35,639 bases of DNA from Microterricola pindariensis (GTDB taxonomy: Bacteria; Actinomycetota; Actinomycetes; Actinomycetales; Microbacteriaceae). The notes beneath the pieces were generated by a model. The model had not been told where the DNA came from, did not search any database, and was given only the letters and a program-made list of their open reading frames with translations. Position 1 is the first letter of the stretch, and each line of letters starts with the position of its first letter. Location of the stretch: assembly GCF_002936985.1 (NCBI RefSeq), contig NZ_MPZN01000033.1:1-35639 (forward strand), in the 5' to 3' direction. Both the position numbers and the translations under genes were made by a program. Below, piece by piece: positions 15,899 to 22,251 of this stretch.

Positions 15899-17544
15899 TA
15901 GTCGTACCTGGCTTCCGCCCACCAGAGGGCGTCGGTGCCGCTGTCGATCGCGGCGTCGTTGATCTCGTAGGCCAGCAGCCAGGCCATGCCGGCGGCATCC
16001 ACCACCTGGAAGCGGTAGAGCCGGCGGGCGGATGCCGCATCCCACCAGCGCTCGACGACGGGCCACGGCCCGGCCCAGGCGCGCACGCCCCGCGGGGTGG
16101 CGTCGCCGATGCCGAGGCTCGCCGGGGCGCCGCTCAGCATGCCGCGGGCGTCGACGTCGACGCCGTCGCCGTGCTCGTCCAGCACCGTGACGCTCCGCCG
16201 GCCGCCGAAGACGCTCGCCGGCGCCAGCTGGGGCAGGCTGCCCGGCCAGGGAGCCCCAGCCGAGCCGGGAGCGGCGGGCGGCGGGGCGTCGCCCCACGGC
16301 ACGAAGACGGTGCGCTCGGCGAGCATCCGGCCGCCGGCGATGACGGCCGTTCCGACGCCCTCGTGGCCGAGCATGCTCTGCACCCGGGTGAGCCCGTGGT
16401 GGATGCGCTCGTCCGGCCCGGTGCCCCACAGGCCCTGCTCGTGGTTGCCGGTCGAGTCTGTGCGCTCCGGGGTGATCCGCACCCGGGTGACGCCGGAGCG
16501 CAGTCCCGAGCCGATCGATGCGCCGCCCTGCAGCTGCCAGCGCACCCGGTCCACGACATCCGCCGCCGTGAACCAGCGCGGGTGCAGCCAGCTGCGCTCG
16601 GAGACCGCGCCGCGCTCGGTGACCAGCTGCACCCGGATCGCCGTGCAGACCAGCCGGGAGCGGGTCAGGGCGTCCACGAACTCGTCGGCGGCGGCGCGGA
16701 TGCCGAAGGCGACCTGTTCCACGATGTCCAGCGGCGGCTCGAACTCGATCACCGCGTCGAAGTCTTTCGGCACGGTCCTGGCCACCACGACGCGGCCGTC
16801 GGCGGCCCCGGCCAGGGCGTGTGCCTCGGCCCCGATGGCACCGAAGCGGCGGTGCACGTCGACGGCGGGCAGCGCCGCGAACTCGCCGAGGGTGCTGACG
16901 CCGAGCCGGCGCAGCAGGGTGCCCATCCGGGCGTCGACGAGGATGCCGATGGGGAACGGCGCGAGGAAGGCGGCGGAGGCGCCGTCCGCGATGATCCGCA
17001 CGGGGCGCTCGGCGGTGGTGGCGCGGGCGGCCTGTTCGGCGGCGAACGGCCCGTCGGCGAGGCCGGCGCGCACCCCGGGCTCGCCGAGCAGGCCCTCCGT
17101 CGTTGCGCCCTGCACGGTGAGCCCGTCGAGCAGCGCGGCGGCCGCCTGCTCCTCGCCGCCGTAGAAGCGCACGGGGCCGCGGGCCCGGATCGCGACGGTG
17201 CCCGGACGCATCAGCTGCACGCCGGGGACGAGTTGCTCCAGCGCGGCCAGCACCGGCTCGAAGGCGCGGGCGTCCTGGGCGGGGTCGTAGGGCAGGGTGA
17301 GCAGATCCGGGCAGCGCGACTGCGCCTCGCGGAGCTTCAGGCCCCGCTGCACCCCGGCAGAGCGTGCGGCGGCGGAGCAGGCGAAGACCAGGCCGTGCTC
17401 GATCAGCGCCAGCGGCGCGGCGGGGTCGGTGGCCTCGTCTGGCTCGCCGGCTTCGTCAGGTTCGCTGAGCTGGCGGGCCGCCGTGACCGGCCAGTCGGGG
17501 AGCCAGAGCACGATGGTGCGTCCCAGTTTCTCCGATCCCTGCAT
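15898..17544 (-). CDS. imuB: ImuB, inactive Y-family polymerase-like mutasome protein
   Basis: A 548-residue Y-family relative. The N-terminus RTIVLWLPDWPVTAARQL is typical of ImuB, and the acidic catalytic SxDE block of active Y-family enzymes is absent: the matching region reads GVQLMRPGTVAIRARG. In mycobacteria ImuB is a hub that binds the beta clamp, DnaE2 and ImuA'. The C-terminal 200 residues form the extended ImuB tail. ATG 17544 is preferred over 17547 because GAGACT lies exactly six bases before it. It overlaps dnaE2 by one base and is preceded by a LexA box. Confidence 0.92.
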   Translation of the reverse strand: MQGSEKLGRTIVLWLPDWPVTAARQLSEPDEAGEPDEATDPAAPLALIEHGLVFACSAAARSAGVQRGLKLREAQSRCPDLLTLPYDPAQDARAFEPVLAALEQLVPGVQLMRPGTVAIRARGPVRFYGGEEQAAAALLDGLTVQGATTEGLLGEPGVRAGLADGPFAAEQAARATTAERPVRIIADGASAAFLAPFPIGILVDARMGTLLRRLGVSTLGEFAALPAVDVHRRFGAIGAEAHALAGAADGRVVVARTVPKDFDAVIEFEPPLDIVEQVAFGIRAAADEFVDALTRSRLVCTAIRVQLVTERGAVSERSWLHPRWFTAADVVDRVRWQLQGGASIGSGLRSGVTRVRITPERTDSTGNHEQGLWGTGPDERIHHGLTRVQSMLGHEGVGTAVIAGGRMLAERTVFVPWGDAPPPAAPGSAGAPWPGSLPQLAPASVFGGRRSVTVLDEHGDGVDVDARGMLSGAPASLGIGDATPRGVRAWAGPWPVVERWWDAASARRLYRFQVVDAAGMAWLLAYEINDAAIDSGTDALWWAEARYD

Positions 17545-17550
17545 CATTCA

Positions 17551-17579
17551 AGTCTCGAATCTTTGTTCGATTAAGTCAA
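17551..17579 (-). promoter_or_regulatory. LexA-regulated promoter of imuB-dnaE2
   Basis: On the minus strand TTGACT (17574-17579), a 17-base spacer and GAGACT (17551-17556) form a promoter. The 16-base LexA box TCGAAT-CTTT-GTTCGA (17555-17570, plus-strand reading) fills the spacer and touches the -10. It matches 11 of 12 positions of the actinobacterial SOS box TCGAAC-N4-GTTCGA. Confidence 0.88.
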
Positions 17580-18320
17580 TCCGTCGAAACCGGCGGCGCG
17601 TCGCAGCGGGATGACGCCGGCCGGCATGGGGCCCGTCGCGGCGGCGGACCCTGCGGCGCGGAACGCCGAGTGCGCGTCGGGCAGCCAGAGCCGGGCGGTC
17701 CGCGGGCGGTCGAAGCCAAGCCGGCCCGTCGCGGTCACGGTCGCCTCGCGGCCGGACAGGTGGCCGTGCCCGTCGCCGAGTCCCTGCCAGTCGCCGCCGT
17801 CGAGCCGCAGGGTCGCGTCGCTGCCGGGCCAGTCGCCGAGCACGAGGAGGGTGGCGCCGCGCTGCCGCAGCCGGGCGCTGAGGCGGGCGGCATCCGCGTC
17901 GCCGACCCGGCGCGGCGGGCGCGTGACGACGACCGTGAGCACATCGGCGAGGGCCGCGGTGACGGTGAGCCACTGATCGCCGGGGGAGGGCGCCAGCACG
18001 AGCCGCTCCAGCTCGATGCCGAAGCGTGCGGCGGCCTCGATGCCGAAGTCGGGTGCGCCGACCACTCCGCACCAGGAGCCGGCGGCGGACGGCGCGGCCA
18101 GCAGGGCCATGGCCAGTGTCGTCGAGCCGGCCAGTGAGTACACCGAGCCCTGGCGCAGTGCGCCGCCGGGCAGAATGGATGCCAATGCCGGCAGTGTTGG
18201 CAGGGCCTTGCTGTCGAGCGTCGTCGCCTGCATGCTGCGGATGCGCGCCTGCAGCTCGAGCACCCGGGCGTTCGCGCCGGTGGTCTCGATCGTCTGGAGA
18301 TTCTCGGCGAGCATGGACAC
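17571..18320 (-). CDS. imuA': ImuA', RecA-like mutasome accessory protein
   Basis: 249 residues. A shortened RecA-fold protein: LPALASILPGGALRQGSVYSLAGSTTLAMALLAAPSAAGSWCGVVG corresponds to the RecA Walker A region, but the P-loop lysine is replaced (AGSTTLA), so ATP binding is probably lost, as in other ImuA' proteins. It acts with ImuB and DnaE2 in SOS lesion bypass. GTG 18320 is used; ATG 18314 is an alternative. The stop codon lies inside the promoter region of imuB. A LexA box precedes the start. Confidence 0.88.
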   Translation of the reverse strand: MSMLAENLQTIETTGANARVLELQARIRSMQATTLDSKALPTLPALASILPGGALRQGSVYSLAGSTTLAMALLAAPSAAGSWCGVVGAPDFGIEAAARFGIELERLVLAPSPGDQWLTVTAALADVLTVVVTRPPRRVGDADAARLSARLRQRGATLLVLGDWPGSDATLRLDGGDWQGLGDGHGHLSGREATVTATGRLGFDRPRTARLWLPDAHSAFRAAGSAAATGPMPAGVIPLRRAAGFDGLT

Positions 18321-18325
18321 ACTTA

Positions 18326-18354
18326 AGTGTCGAACTTATGTTCTATAAAGTCAA
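18326..18354 (-). promoter_or_regulatory. LexA-regulated promoter of imuA'
   Basis: On the minus strand TTGACT (18349-18354), a 17-base spacer and GACACT (18326-18331). The LexA box TCGAAC-TTAT-GTTCTA (18330-18345, plus-strand reading) matches 11 of 12 consensus positions. The geometry is identical to the imuB promoter. Confidence 0.88.
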
Positions 18355-18361
18355 TCGGCGC

Positions 18362-19051
18362 TCAGCGGATGAAGCCGGCCTGCACCCGCCCGCCGGCACT
18401 GTGCAGTTCGCGGTCGACCCGGTCGGCGAACGCGGCGAGATCACCGCGCAGCAGCGGAGTGGCCAAAGCGTCGGCCCGCGCGGCGTCCCACTCGCGCAGC
18501 CGCCGCGGCAGGTATTTGCCGGTTCCGAGCCAGCGTTGGTTGGAGAGGAGCAGCAGTTCGGCTGCCCTCTCGAACAGGGTAAAGGCGATGGCGTGCCGCT
18601 CCAGCGGGTCGGATGCGTCACGGAGGTCGTCGAGCAGATCGGTGATCACGTAACGCCGTGCGGCCAGCTCCTGTGCGGATGCCGAGGGCCCGTTCCCGAG
18701 AACGTCGCGCCAGTGCGCGCGGAGCTCGGCCAGCTCACGCCCGCCCCGCACCTCGGCACCTTCGAGCAGCATGTGCAGGAGCACCGGCCGATGCTGCTCG
18801 ATGTCTCTGCGGTTCCACTCGTCGAATGCCTCGGGTGTGTATGCGAAAACCTCGAAGATCTCGCCATCGAACGCATAGCTGCCGGCCAGGCTTGAGCGCT
18901 CGTCGGCGAAGAGCGCCTCGCCGACGAGGAGCAGGTCGATGTCGCTCGTCGCGGTTCGCGTGCCGCGCGCGGTGCTCCCGCCGATCACCGCGATGGCGGC
19001 GCCGGGGAAGTGATCGGAGACGAAGCGGTTGCTCAGGTCGACGTAGCTCAC
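18362..19051 (-). CDS. Nucleotidyltransferase with helical C-terminal domain
   Basis: A 229-residue protein. The N-terminal domain has the Pol-beta-type signature: GGSTARGTR (from G24) and SDIDLLLVG with D37 and D39, the metal-binding pair. The C-terminal half is helical and resembles the C-domain of kanamycin-type nucleotidyltransferases. Such enzymes transfer AMP or another NMP to a small molecule or protein; the target is unknown. GTG 19051 is preferred because TACGAT plus six bases precedes it; ATG 19081 in the same frame is the alternative. It ends 16 bases before the imuA' LexA box, on the same strand. Confidence 0.8.
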   Translation of the reverse strand: MSYVDLSNRFVSDHFPGAAIAVIGGSTARGTRTATSDIDLLLVGEALFADERSSLAGSYAFDGEIFEVFAYTPEAFDEWNRRDIEQHRPVLLHMLLEGAEVRGGRELAELRAHWRDVLGNGPSASAQELAARRYVITDLLDDLRDASDPLERHAIAFTLFERAAELLLLSNQRWLGTGKYLPRRLREWDAARADALATPLLRGDLAAFADRVDRELHSAGGRVQAGFIR

Positions 19052-19057
19052 ACGGCG

Positions 19058-19063
19058 ATCGTA
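19058..19063 (-). promoter_or_regulatory. -10-like TACGAT, leaderless start at 19051
   Basis: TACGAT on the minus strand is followed by six bases and GTG. This decides the start against ATG 19081. Confidence 0.45.
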
Positions 19064-19102
19064 GCGATCACGTCCGCTCATTGATTCCACGCGCGCCTCT
19101 CG

Positions 19103-19142
19103 GCACCTCTCCCCACGTCGGCGTGAGGGAGCGTGCGACCGA
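19103..19142 (-). repeat. Dispersed repeat family A, inverted diverged copy
   Basis: On the minus strand it reads TTCGGTCGCACGCTCCCTCA then CGCCGACGTGGGGAG, clearly related to 20731-20773. It lies just downstream of the HNH gene. Confidence 0.5.
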
Positions 19143-19163
19143 ACCCGGAGCACCTCCGCGGTT

Positions 19164-20588
19164 TCAGAAGGGTGGCTCGTTCCCCCTGGTTGAGCCTGCC
19201 GAAACCTGCGACCGGGATGGCTCCGGTGGGCCGGTCGCTGGGCCGGCCGGTGGTGCGTGTTGCATGCGGGACGGGCTGGTCGTGTACTCGCGGCCGCTCG
19301 GCGAGTTCCATCTGAGGTTCCCGTTGCCGGTCTGCTGGACCCGCCAGCGGGAGTTGTGCTTGAGCCGGTGATGCTTCTTGCACAACACCGCCAGGTTCGC
19401 CTCGACGGTCAGCCCGCCGTTCTCGAAGGCCCGGGTGTGGTCGGTCTCGGAGCGCTCCGCCTTCCGCGTGCAGCCGGGGAAGCGGCACGTCTCGTCGCGG
19501 TAGAGGATCCAGCGCCGCATCGACGCGGACAGCCGGTACTGGGTGGGGTCGAGCTGCAGCGGGGTGCCGTCGAGCGGGTCGGTGAGGATGCGGTACAGCG
19601 TGGGCGCCTGGGCGACGAGTCGCCGGGCGGTGTCGGCGTCGATCGGGCCGTAGCCGTGCAGCTCGGCCGGCTCCTCCGAGGTGCCGATCAGCGTGTCGAT
19701 ACCGATCGTGATCTTCGGGACGGCGACGAACACCTCCGGGCGAAAGAACGCCAACGTCGGGATGTGGGTCTGGCGGTCGTGGGTGCTCTGGGCTGGGAGG
19801 CCGAGGAGGAGCTCGGCGGCTATGTCCGCCTCGAGCTGGGCGTGGGTGCCCGAGCCGAGGATGCCGTCCGCCGTCTCGCCTGCGGCCTCATTCGCTGCCA
19901 CCACGTCTGCCCCCAGCTCGCCGGCCTCGGCGGCCTCCTTCTGCGCCTCCGTGGCAAGATCGCCCACCCGGGTGCTGATGGCCAGCGCCTTCTCCGCCTC
20001 CAGGTAGAGGTGCAGCCAGGCCATCCCATCGGCGTCCGGCTCGAACACCAGCCGCCGGTCCGCCCTCGACCGGGCCGCGCGCTCGGCGAGGGCGTCCGGG
20101 TGCAGCCGGTCGCGGAGCCGGGCCACGGCCCGGTGGAACGCGGACACGTTCATGGTGCGGGCCTTGCCAAGCGCCTCCCGCTCGAACCGGGCATGCAGGG
20201 CCGGCGGCAGGAAGACGGCCGCGGCGAGGATCTCGCGCGCGTGCCGCACGGTGATGGCCCCGGCGGAGAGTTCGGCCAGGGTGTTGGTGAAGGTCCCGCA
20301 GAGCTGCCCGGCCTCGTAGATGAGGCCGACCATGGTCCGCTCGTGCACCCGGAGGACCAGGGCCAGCTCGGCGGTGATGCTGCGCCTCGCGAACTGCTCG
20401 TCCAGGGAGGGTCGGCCGCCGAGCGGGTCGGCGATGGAGATCGCCCGGCGAACGGCGGAATCGATCCGCCGGTAGCGCTCGGCCTGCAGCGCGCACTCCG
20501 CGGAAGCCCCCGAACTCAGCTCGGCTAGGTCCGCGTCCAGCACCGGGTCGAACCCGGTCCTGGGGGCCTGCATCGGCTGCGTTTCCAT
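19164..20588 (-). CDS. DUF222 / HNH endonuclease domain protein (13E12-like)
   Basis: 474 residues. The N-terminal about 300 residues are the helical DUF222 domain common to actinobacterial 13E12-type repeat proteins. The C-terminal HNH nuclease has RFPGCTRKAERSETDHTRAFENGG with D383-H384, then NLAVLCKKHHRLKH with H406-H407, the metal and catalytic residues plus zinc-type CxxC partners. The tail after about 430 is low-complexity (Pro, Ser, Gly) and contains a copy of dispersed repeat B. Such genes are multicopy and possibly mobile; function is unsettled. Upstream is a motif matching the RecA-NDp/PafBC promoter, so damage induction is likely. Confidence 0.9.
   Translation of the reverse strand: METQPMQAPRTGFDPVLDADLAELSSGASAECALQAERYRRIDSAVRRAISIADPLGGRPSLDEQFARRSITAELALVLRVHERTMVGLIYEAGQLCGTFTNTLAELSAGAITVRHAREILAAAVFLPPALHARFEREALGKARTMNVSAFHRAVARLRDRLHPDALAERAARSRADRRLVFEPDADGMAWLHLYLEAEKALAISTRVGDLATEAQKEAAEAGELGADVVAANEAAGETADGILGSGTHAQLEADIAAELLLGLPAQSTHDRQTHIPTLAFFRPEVFVAVPKITIGIDTLIGTSEEPAELHGYGPIDADTARRLVAQAPTLYRILTDPLDGTPLQLDPTQYRLSASMRRWILYRDETCRFPGCTRKAERSETDHTRAFENGGLTVEANLAVLCKKHHRLKHNSRWRVQQTGNGNLRWNSPSGREYTTSPSRMQHAPPAGPATGPPEPSRSQVSAGSTRGNEPPF
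19187..19206 (-). repeat. Dispersed repeat family B, copy inside the HNH gene tail
   Basis: The inverted form of GTTTCGACAAGCTCAACCAG at 21953-21972, with small changes. Here it codes part of the extreme C-terminus of the HNH protein. Confidence 0.55.
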
Positions 20589-20594
20589 GCTTGA

Positions 20595-20617
20595 AGCGTC
20601 TCACCGACCACTGACAC
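20595..20617 (-). promoter_or_regulatory. RecA-NDp/PafBC-type damage promoter of the HNH gene
   Basis: On the minus strand TGTCAGTG (20609-20616), eight bases, then GACGCT (20595-20600), then six bases and the ATG 20588. This fits the mycobacterial LexA-independent damage motif TTGTCRGTG-N8-TAnnnT except for the first base and a weak -10. PafB and PafC, the activator of that motif, are encoded at 31.6-33.6 kb. Confidence 0.6.
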
Positions 20618-20627
20618 TCCAAGCCGA

Positions 20628-20647
20628 AAACAGGCCCAAAACAGGCC
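20628..20647. repeat. Ten-base tandem repeat AAAACAGGCC x2
   Basis: Two adjacent copies, followed by TTTT; AGGCC...GGCCT can also pair as a small hairpin. It sits in the 257-base gap upstream of both the HNH and VOC genes. Meaning unclear. Confidence 0.45.
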
Positions 20648-20730
20648 TTTTCTGAGTGATGCTCGGGTTCTGTTACCTGATCGTGACCTTGCGGGGAGGT
20701 CGGCGGGGGTGAGCGTTGCGGGTTGGCTCC

Positions 20731-20773
20731 GGGCCTTCGCTCGTTCCTCGCTCCAGCCGACGTGGGGAGGCGA
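20731..20773 (+). repeat. Dispersed repeat family A, copy 2
   Basis: Starts GGGCCTTCGCTCGTTCCTCG and contains CAGCCGACGTGGGGAGGCGA; closely matches 8973-9012. Intergenic. Confidence 0.6.
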
Positions 20774-20833
20774 CGGTCACGAGCCCCCTCGAGCCGCCAG
20801 GGAGGAAAGCATCCGCGCGGCAGCGCCGAGCCC

Positions 20834-20839
20834 TAGGGT
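20834..20839 (+). promoter_or_regulatory. -10-like TAGGGT, leaderless start at 20846
   Basis: TAGGGT is followed by six bases and ATG. Confidence 0.45.
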
Positions 20840-20845
20840 TCGAGC

Positions 20846-21280
20846 ATGACTGCTGAACAGAGAGCAACCCCTGCCGTGCGCCAGCTTCGCCTCGTCGTCG
20901 AGGCCGAGGACTACGAGACCGCGGTCGCCTTCTACCGCGACGTGCTCGGCCTCACCGAGGAGGCCGTGTTCGACGGTGGCGACGGCGCCAAGGTCACGAT
21001 CTTCGATGTGGGCCGAGCCACGCTGGAGCTGTCCAACCCGGCCCAGGTCCGCATGATCGACGCCGTCGAGGCCGACGGCACGCGGAGCGCACGGATGCGG
21101 GTCGCGTTCGAGGTCGACGACTCCGCCGCCGCGACCGAGAACCTGGTGAGTGGCGGCGCCACCCTCATCGCCCCGCCGCGGGAAACCCCGTGGCGGTCGC
21201 TGAATTCCCGGCTGTCCGCGCCCGCAGGGCTGCAGATCACGCTGTTCCAGGAGCTCGACGGGCGCTCGAGCGGGAGCTAG
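20846..21280 (+). CDS. VOC-superfamily (glyoxalase-fold) protein
   Basis: 144 residues with the paired beta-alpha-beta-beta-beta modules of the vicinal oxygen chelate fold: LRLVVEAEDYETAVAFYRDVLGL at the start, ATLELSN in the middle, and MRVAFEVDDSAAATENLVSGGATLI before PAGLQITLFQEL. Members bind a divalent metal or drugs; specificity is not visible, and the usual first metal histidine is replaced by V/R positions, so it may be a binding or resistance-type rather than a lyase. It ends nine bases before a second, convergent VOC gene. Confidence 0.85.
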   Translation: MTAEQRATPAVRQLRLVVEAEDYETAVAFYRDVLGLTEEAVFDGGDGAKVTIFDVGRATLELSNPAQVRMIDAVEADGTRSARMRVAFEVDDSAAATENLVSGGATLIAPPRETPWRSLNSRLSAPAGLQITLFQELDGRSSGS

Positions 21281-21289
21281 AGCGGGCGC

Positions 21290-21727
21290 TCAGCCCTTCT
21301 TCAGCTCTTCGGCGAGCATCACGAGGATTCCGCTGGGGCCGCGGAGGTACGTCAATTTGTACACGTCCCGATATGTCGCCACCCCACGCAGTGGGTGGCA
21401 GCCGTGGCGCGCGGCAATCGCCAGCGCCTGGTCGATGTCGTCGACGGAGAACGCCACGCGGTGCATGCCGATCTCGTTCGGGAGAGTGGGCTCCGTCTCG
21501 ATCGCAGCAGGGTGGATGTACTCGAAGAGCTCCACACGCCCCTGTCCGTCTGGTGTCTGCAGCAGTGCGATGTTGGCGTGGTTGCCGTCCAGCCCGACGG
21601 CCGTGTCTGTCCACTCGCCGCTGACCGTGTCGCGCCCCGCGACGGTGAGCCCGAGATCGGTGAAGAAGGCGATCGCTGCGTCAAGGTCGCGCACGGCGAT
21701 GCCGACGTTCTCCAGTTTGATGACCAT
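21290..21727 (-). CDS. VOC-superfamily protein, methylmalonyl-CoA-epimerase-like shape
   Basis: 145 residues. LENVGIAVRDLDAAIAFFTDLGL, then GNHANIALLQTPDGQGRVELFEY, then IGMHRVAFSVDDIDQALAIAARHG and GPSGILVMLAEEL are standard VOC blocks; the H in MHRVAF and E in VELFE could be metal ligands. Substrate unknown. ATG 21727 is preferred because TACCAT and seven bases precede it; ATG 21736 (MQRM) is in frame. Convergent with the VOC gene at 20846 but not closely similar to it. Confidence 0.85.
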   Translation of the reverse strand: MVIKLENVGIAVRDLDAAIAFFTDLGLTVAGRDTVSGEWTDTAVGLDGNHANIALLQTPDGQGRVELFEYIHPAAIETEPTLPNEIGMHRVAFSVDDIDQALAIAARHGCHPLRGVATYRDVYKLTYLRGPSGILVMLAEELKKG

Positions 21728-21734
21728 GCGCTGC

Positions 21735-21740
21735 ATGGTA
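21735..21740 (-). promoter_or_regulatory. -10-like TACCAT, leaderless start at 21727
   Basis: TACCAT on the minus strand is followed by seven bases and ATG. Confidence 0.4.
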
Positions 21741-21790
21741 CTGAGTCGAGCTGAGCAGCGCTGCTGGCGGCATCCGCCCGTCAGATGGCG

Positions 21791-21796
21791 CACACT
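21791..21796 (+). promoter_or_regulatory. -10-like CACACT, leaderless start at 21803
   Basis: CACACT is followed by six bases and GTG. It is a weak match, but its spacing equals that of the other leaderless genes here. Confidence 0.3.
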
Positions 21797-21802
21797 GGGG
21801 GT

Positions 21803-21952
21803 GTGAACGACTTCGACGACCTCTTCACTGGCCCGCCGTGCCCGGCCTGCGGCACAGAAATGCACGCGGATGGCGTCGACACCGCTGAGGGCCTCGAATC
21901 CTGCCACCGCTGCCCGCGCTGCAAGCTGGTGCTCGTGATTCCGGGCTACTAG
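21803..21952 (+). CDS. 49-residue zinc-ribbon protein, unknown function
   Basis: A short complete frame, GTG to TAG. The peptide starts VNDFDDLFTGPPCPACGTEM and contains C13-PA-C16 and C34-HR-C37-PR-C40, so it has two CxxC-type knuckles able to hold one zinc, with an acidic N-terminus and a hydrophobic end (LVLVIPGY). It is divergent from the VOC gene at 21727 by 75 bases. Small size, the paired cysteines and GC-rich third positions argue for a real gene; proteins of this sort may bind nucleic acid or act as partner subunits. Dispersed repeat B begins at its stop. Confidence 0.65.
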   Translation: MNDFDDLFTGPPCPACGTEMHADGVDTAEGLESCHRCPRCKLVLVIPGY

Positions 21953-21976
21953 GTTTCGACAAGCTCAACCAGCGGG
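21953..21976 (+). repeat. Dispersed repeat family B, copy 2
   Basis: GTTTCGACAAGCTCAACCAG follows directly after the TAG of the zinc-ribbon gene. Related copies: 19187-19206 (inverted) and, more loosely, 22823-22850. Confidence 0.6.
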
Positions 21977-21996
21977 CCAGAGACAAAACGGCAAAA

Positions 21997-22030
21997 GAAA
22001 AGGGCCGGATCTTTCGATCCGGCCCTTTTC
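21997..22030 (-). terminator. Bidirectional intrinsic terminator of the first tRNA-Leu
   Basis: A perfect 15-base-pair stem (21997-22011 with 22016-22030) and a four-base loop, flanked by A-rich sequence on the left and T-rich on the right. It can stop the minus-strand tRNA transcript and also the plus-strand zinc-ribbon transcript. Confidence 0.88.
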
Positions 22031-22069
22031 TGCTCTATTTCCTACGAAACAGACTGTCTCAACACAGTG

Positions 22070-22153
22070 TGCGCGAAGGGGGACTTGAACCCCCACGCCC
22101 GTTAGGGCACTAGCACCTCAAGCTAGCGCGTCTGCCAATTCCGCCACCCGCGC
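22070..22153 (-). tRNA. tRNA-Leu (anticodon GAG), first copy
   Basis: 84 bases on the minus strand with a GCGCGGG/TTCGCGC acceptor stem (two G-T pairs at its base), discriminator A, anticodon stem CTAGC/GCTAG and seven-base loop TTGAGGT giving GAG, a long variable arm as expected for class II tRNA-Leu, and GGTTCAAGTCC in the T arm. CCA is not encoded. Identical to the copy at 23059-23142. Confidence 0.95.
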
Positions 22154-22192
22154 ATGTGTTTCTGCAGCTGATCTCTCAGCGGCACGTAGGAG

Positions 22193-22198
22193 AGATTA
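22193..22198 (-). promoter_or_regulatory. -10 TAATCT of the first tRNA-Leu
   Basis: TGCTAATCT on the minus strand, about 40 bases upstream of the tRNA. The same element and leader are present before the second copy. Confidence 0.6.
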
Positions 22199-22251
22199 GC
22201 ACGTAACTCTGGCATGAGCCGCACCGTGCAACCATGCCGGGCGTGTCTTGG

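Noticed and set aside
13214-15901. 895-codon open frame on the plus strand opposite dnaE2
   Set aside because: It mirrors the codon positions of dnaE2 and gives a low-complexity Arg/Ala/Gly/His-rich protein, a usual GC-rich shadow.
18362-19051. Toxin-antitoxin (MNT/HEPN) pair
   Set aside because: The nucleotidyltransferase carries its own helical C-domain and no HEPN gene lies beside it.
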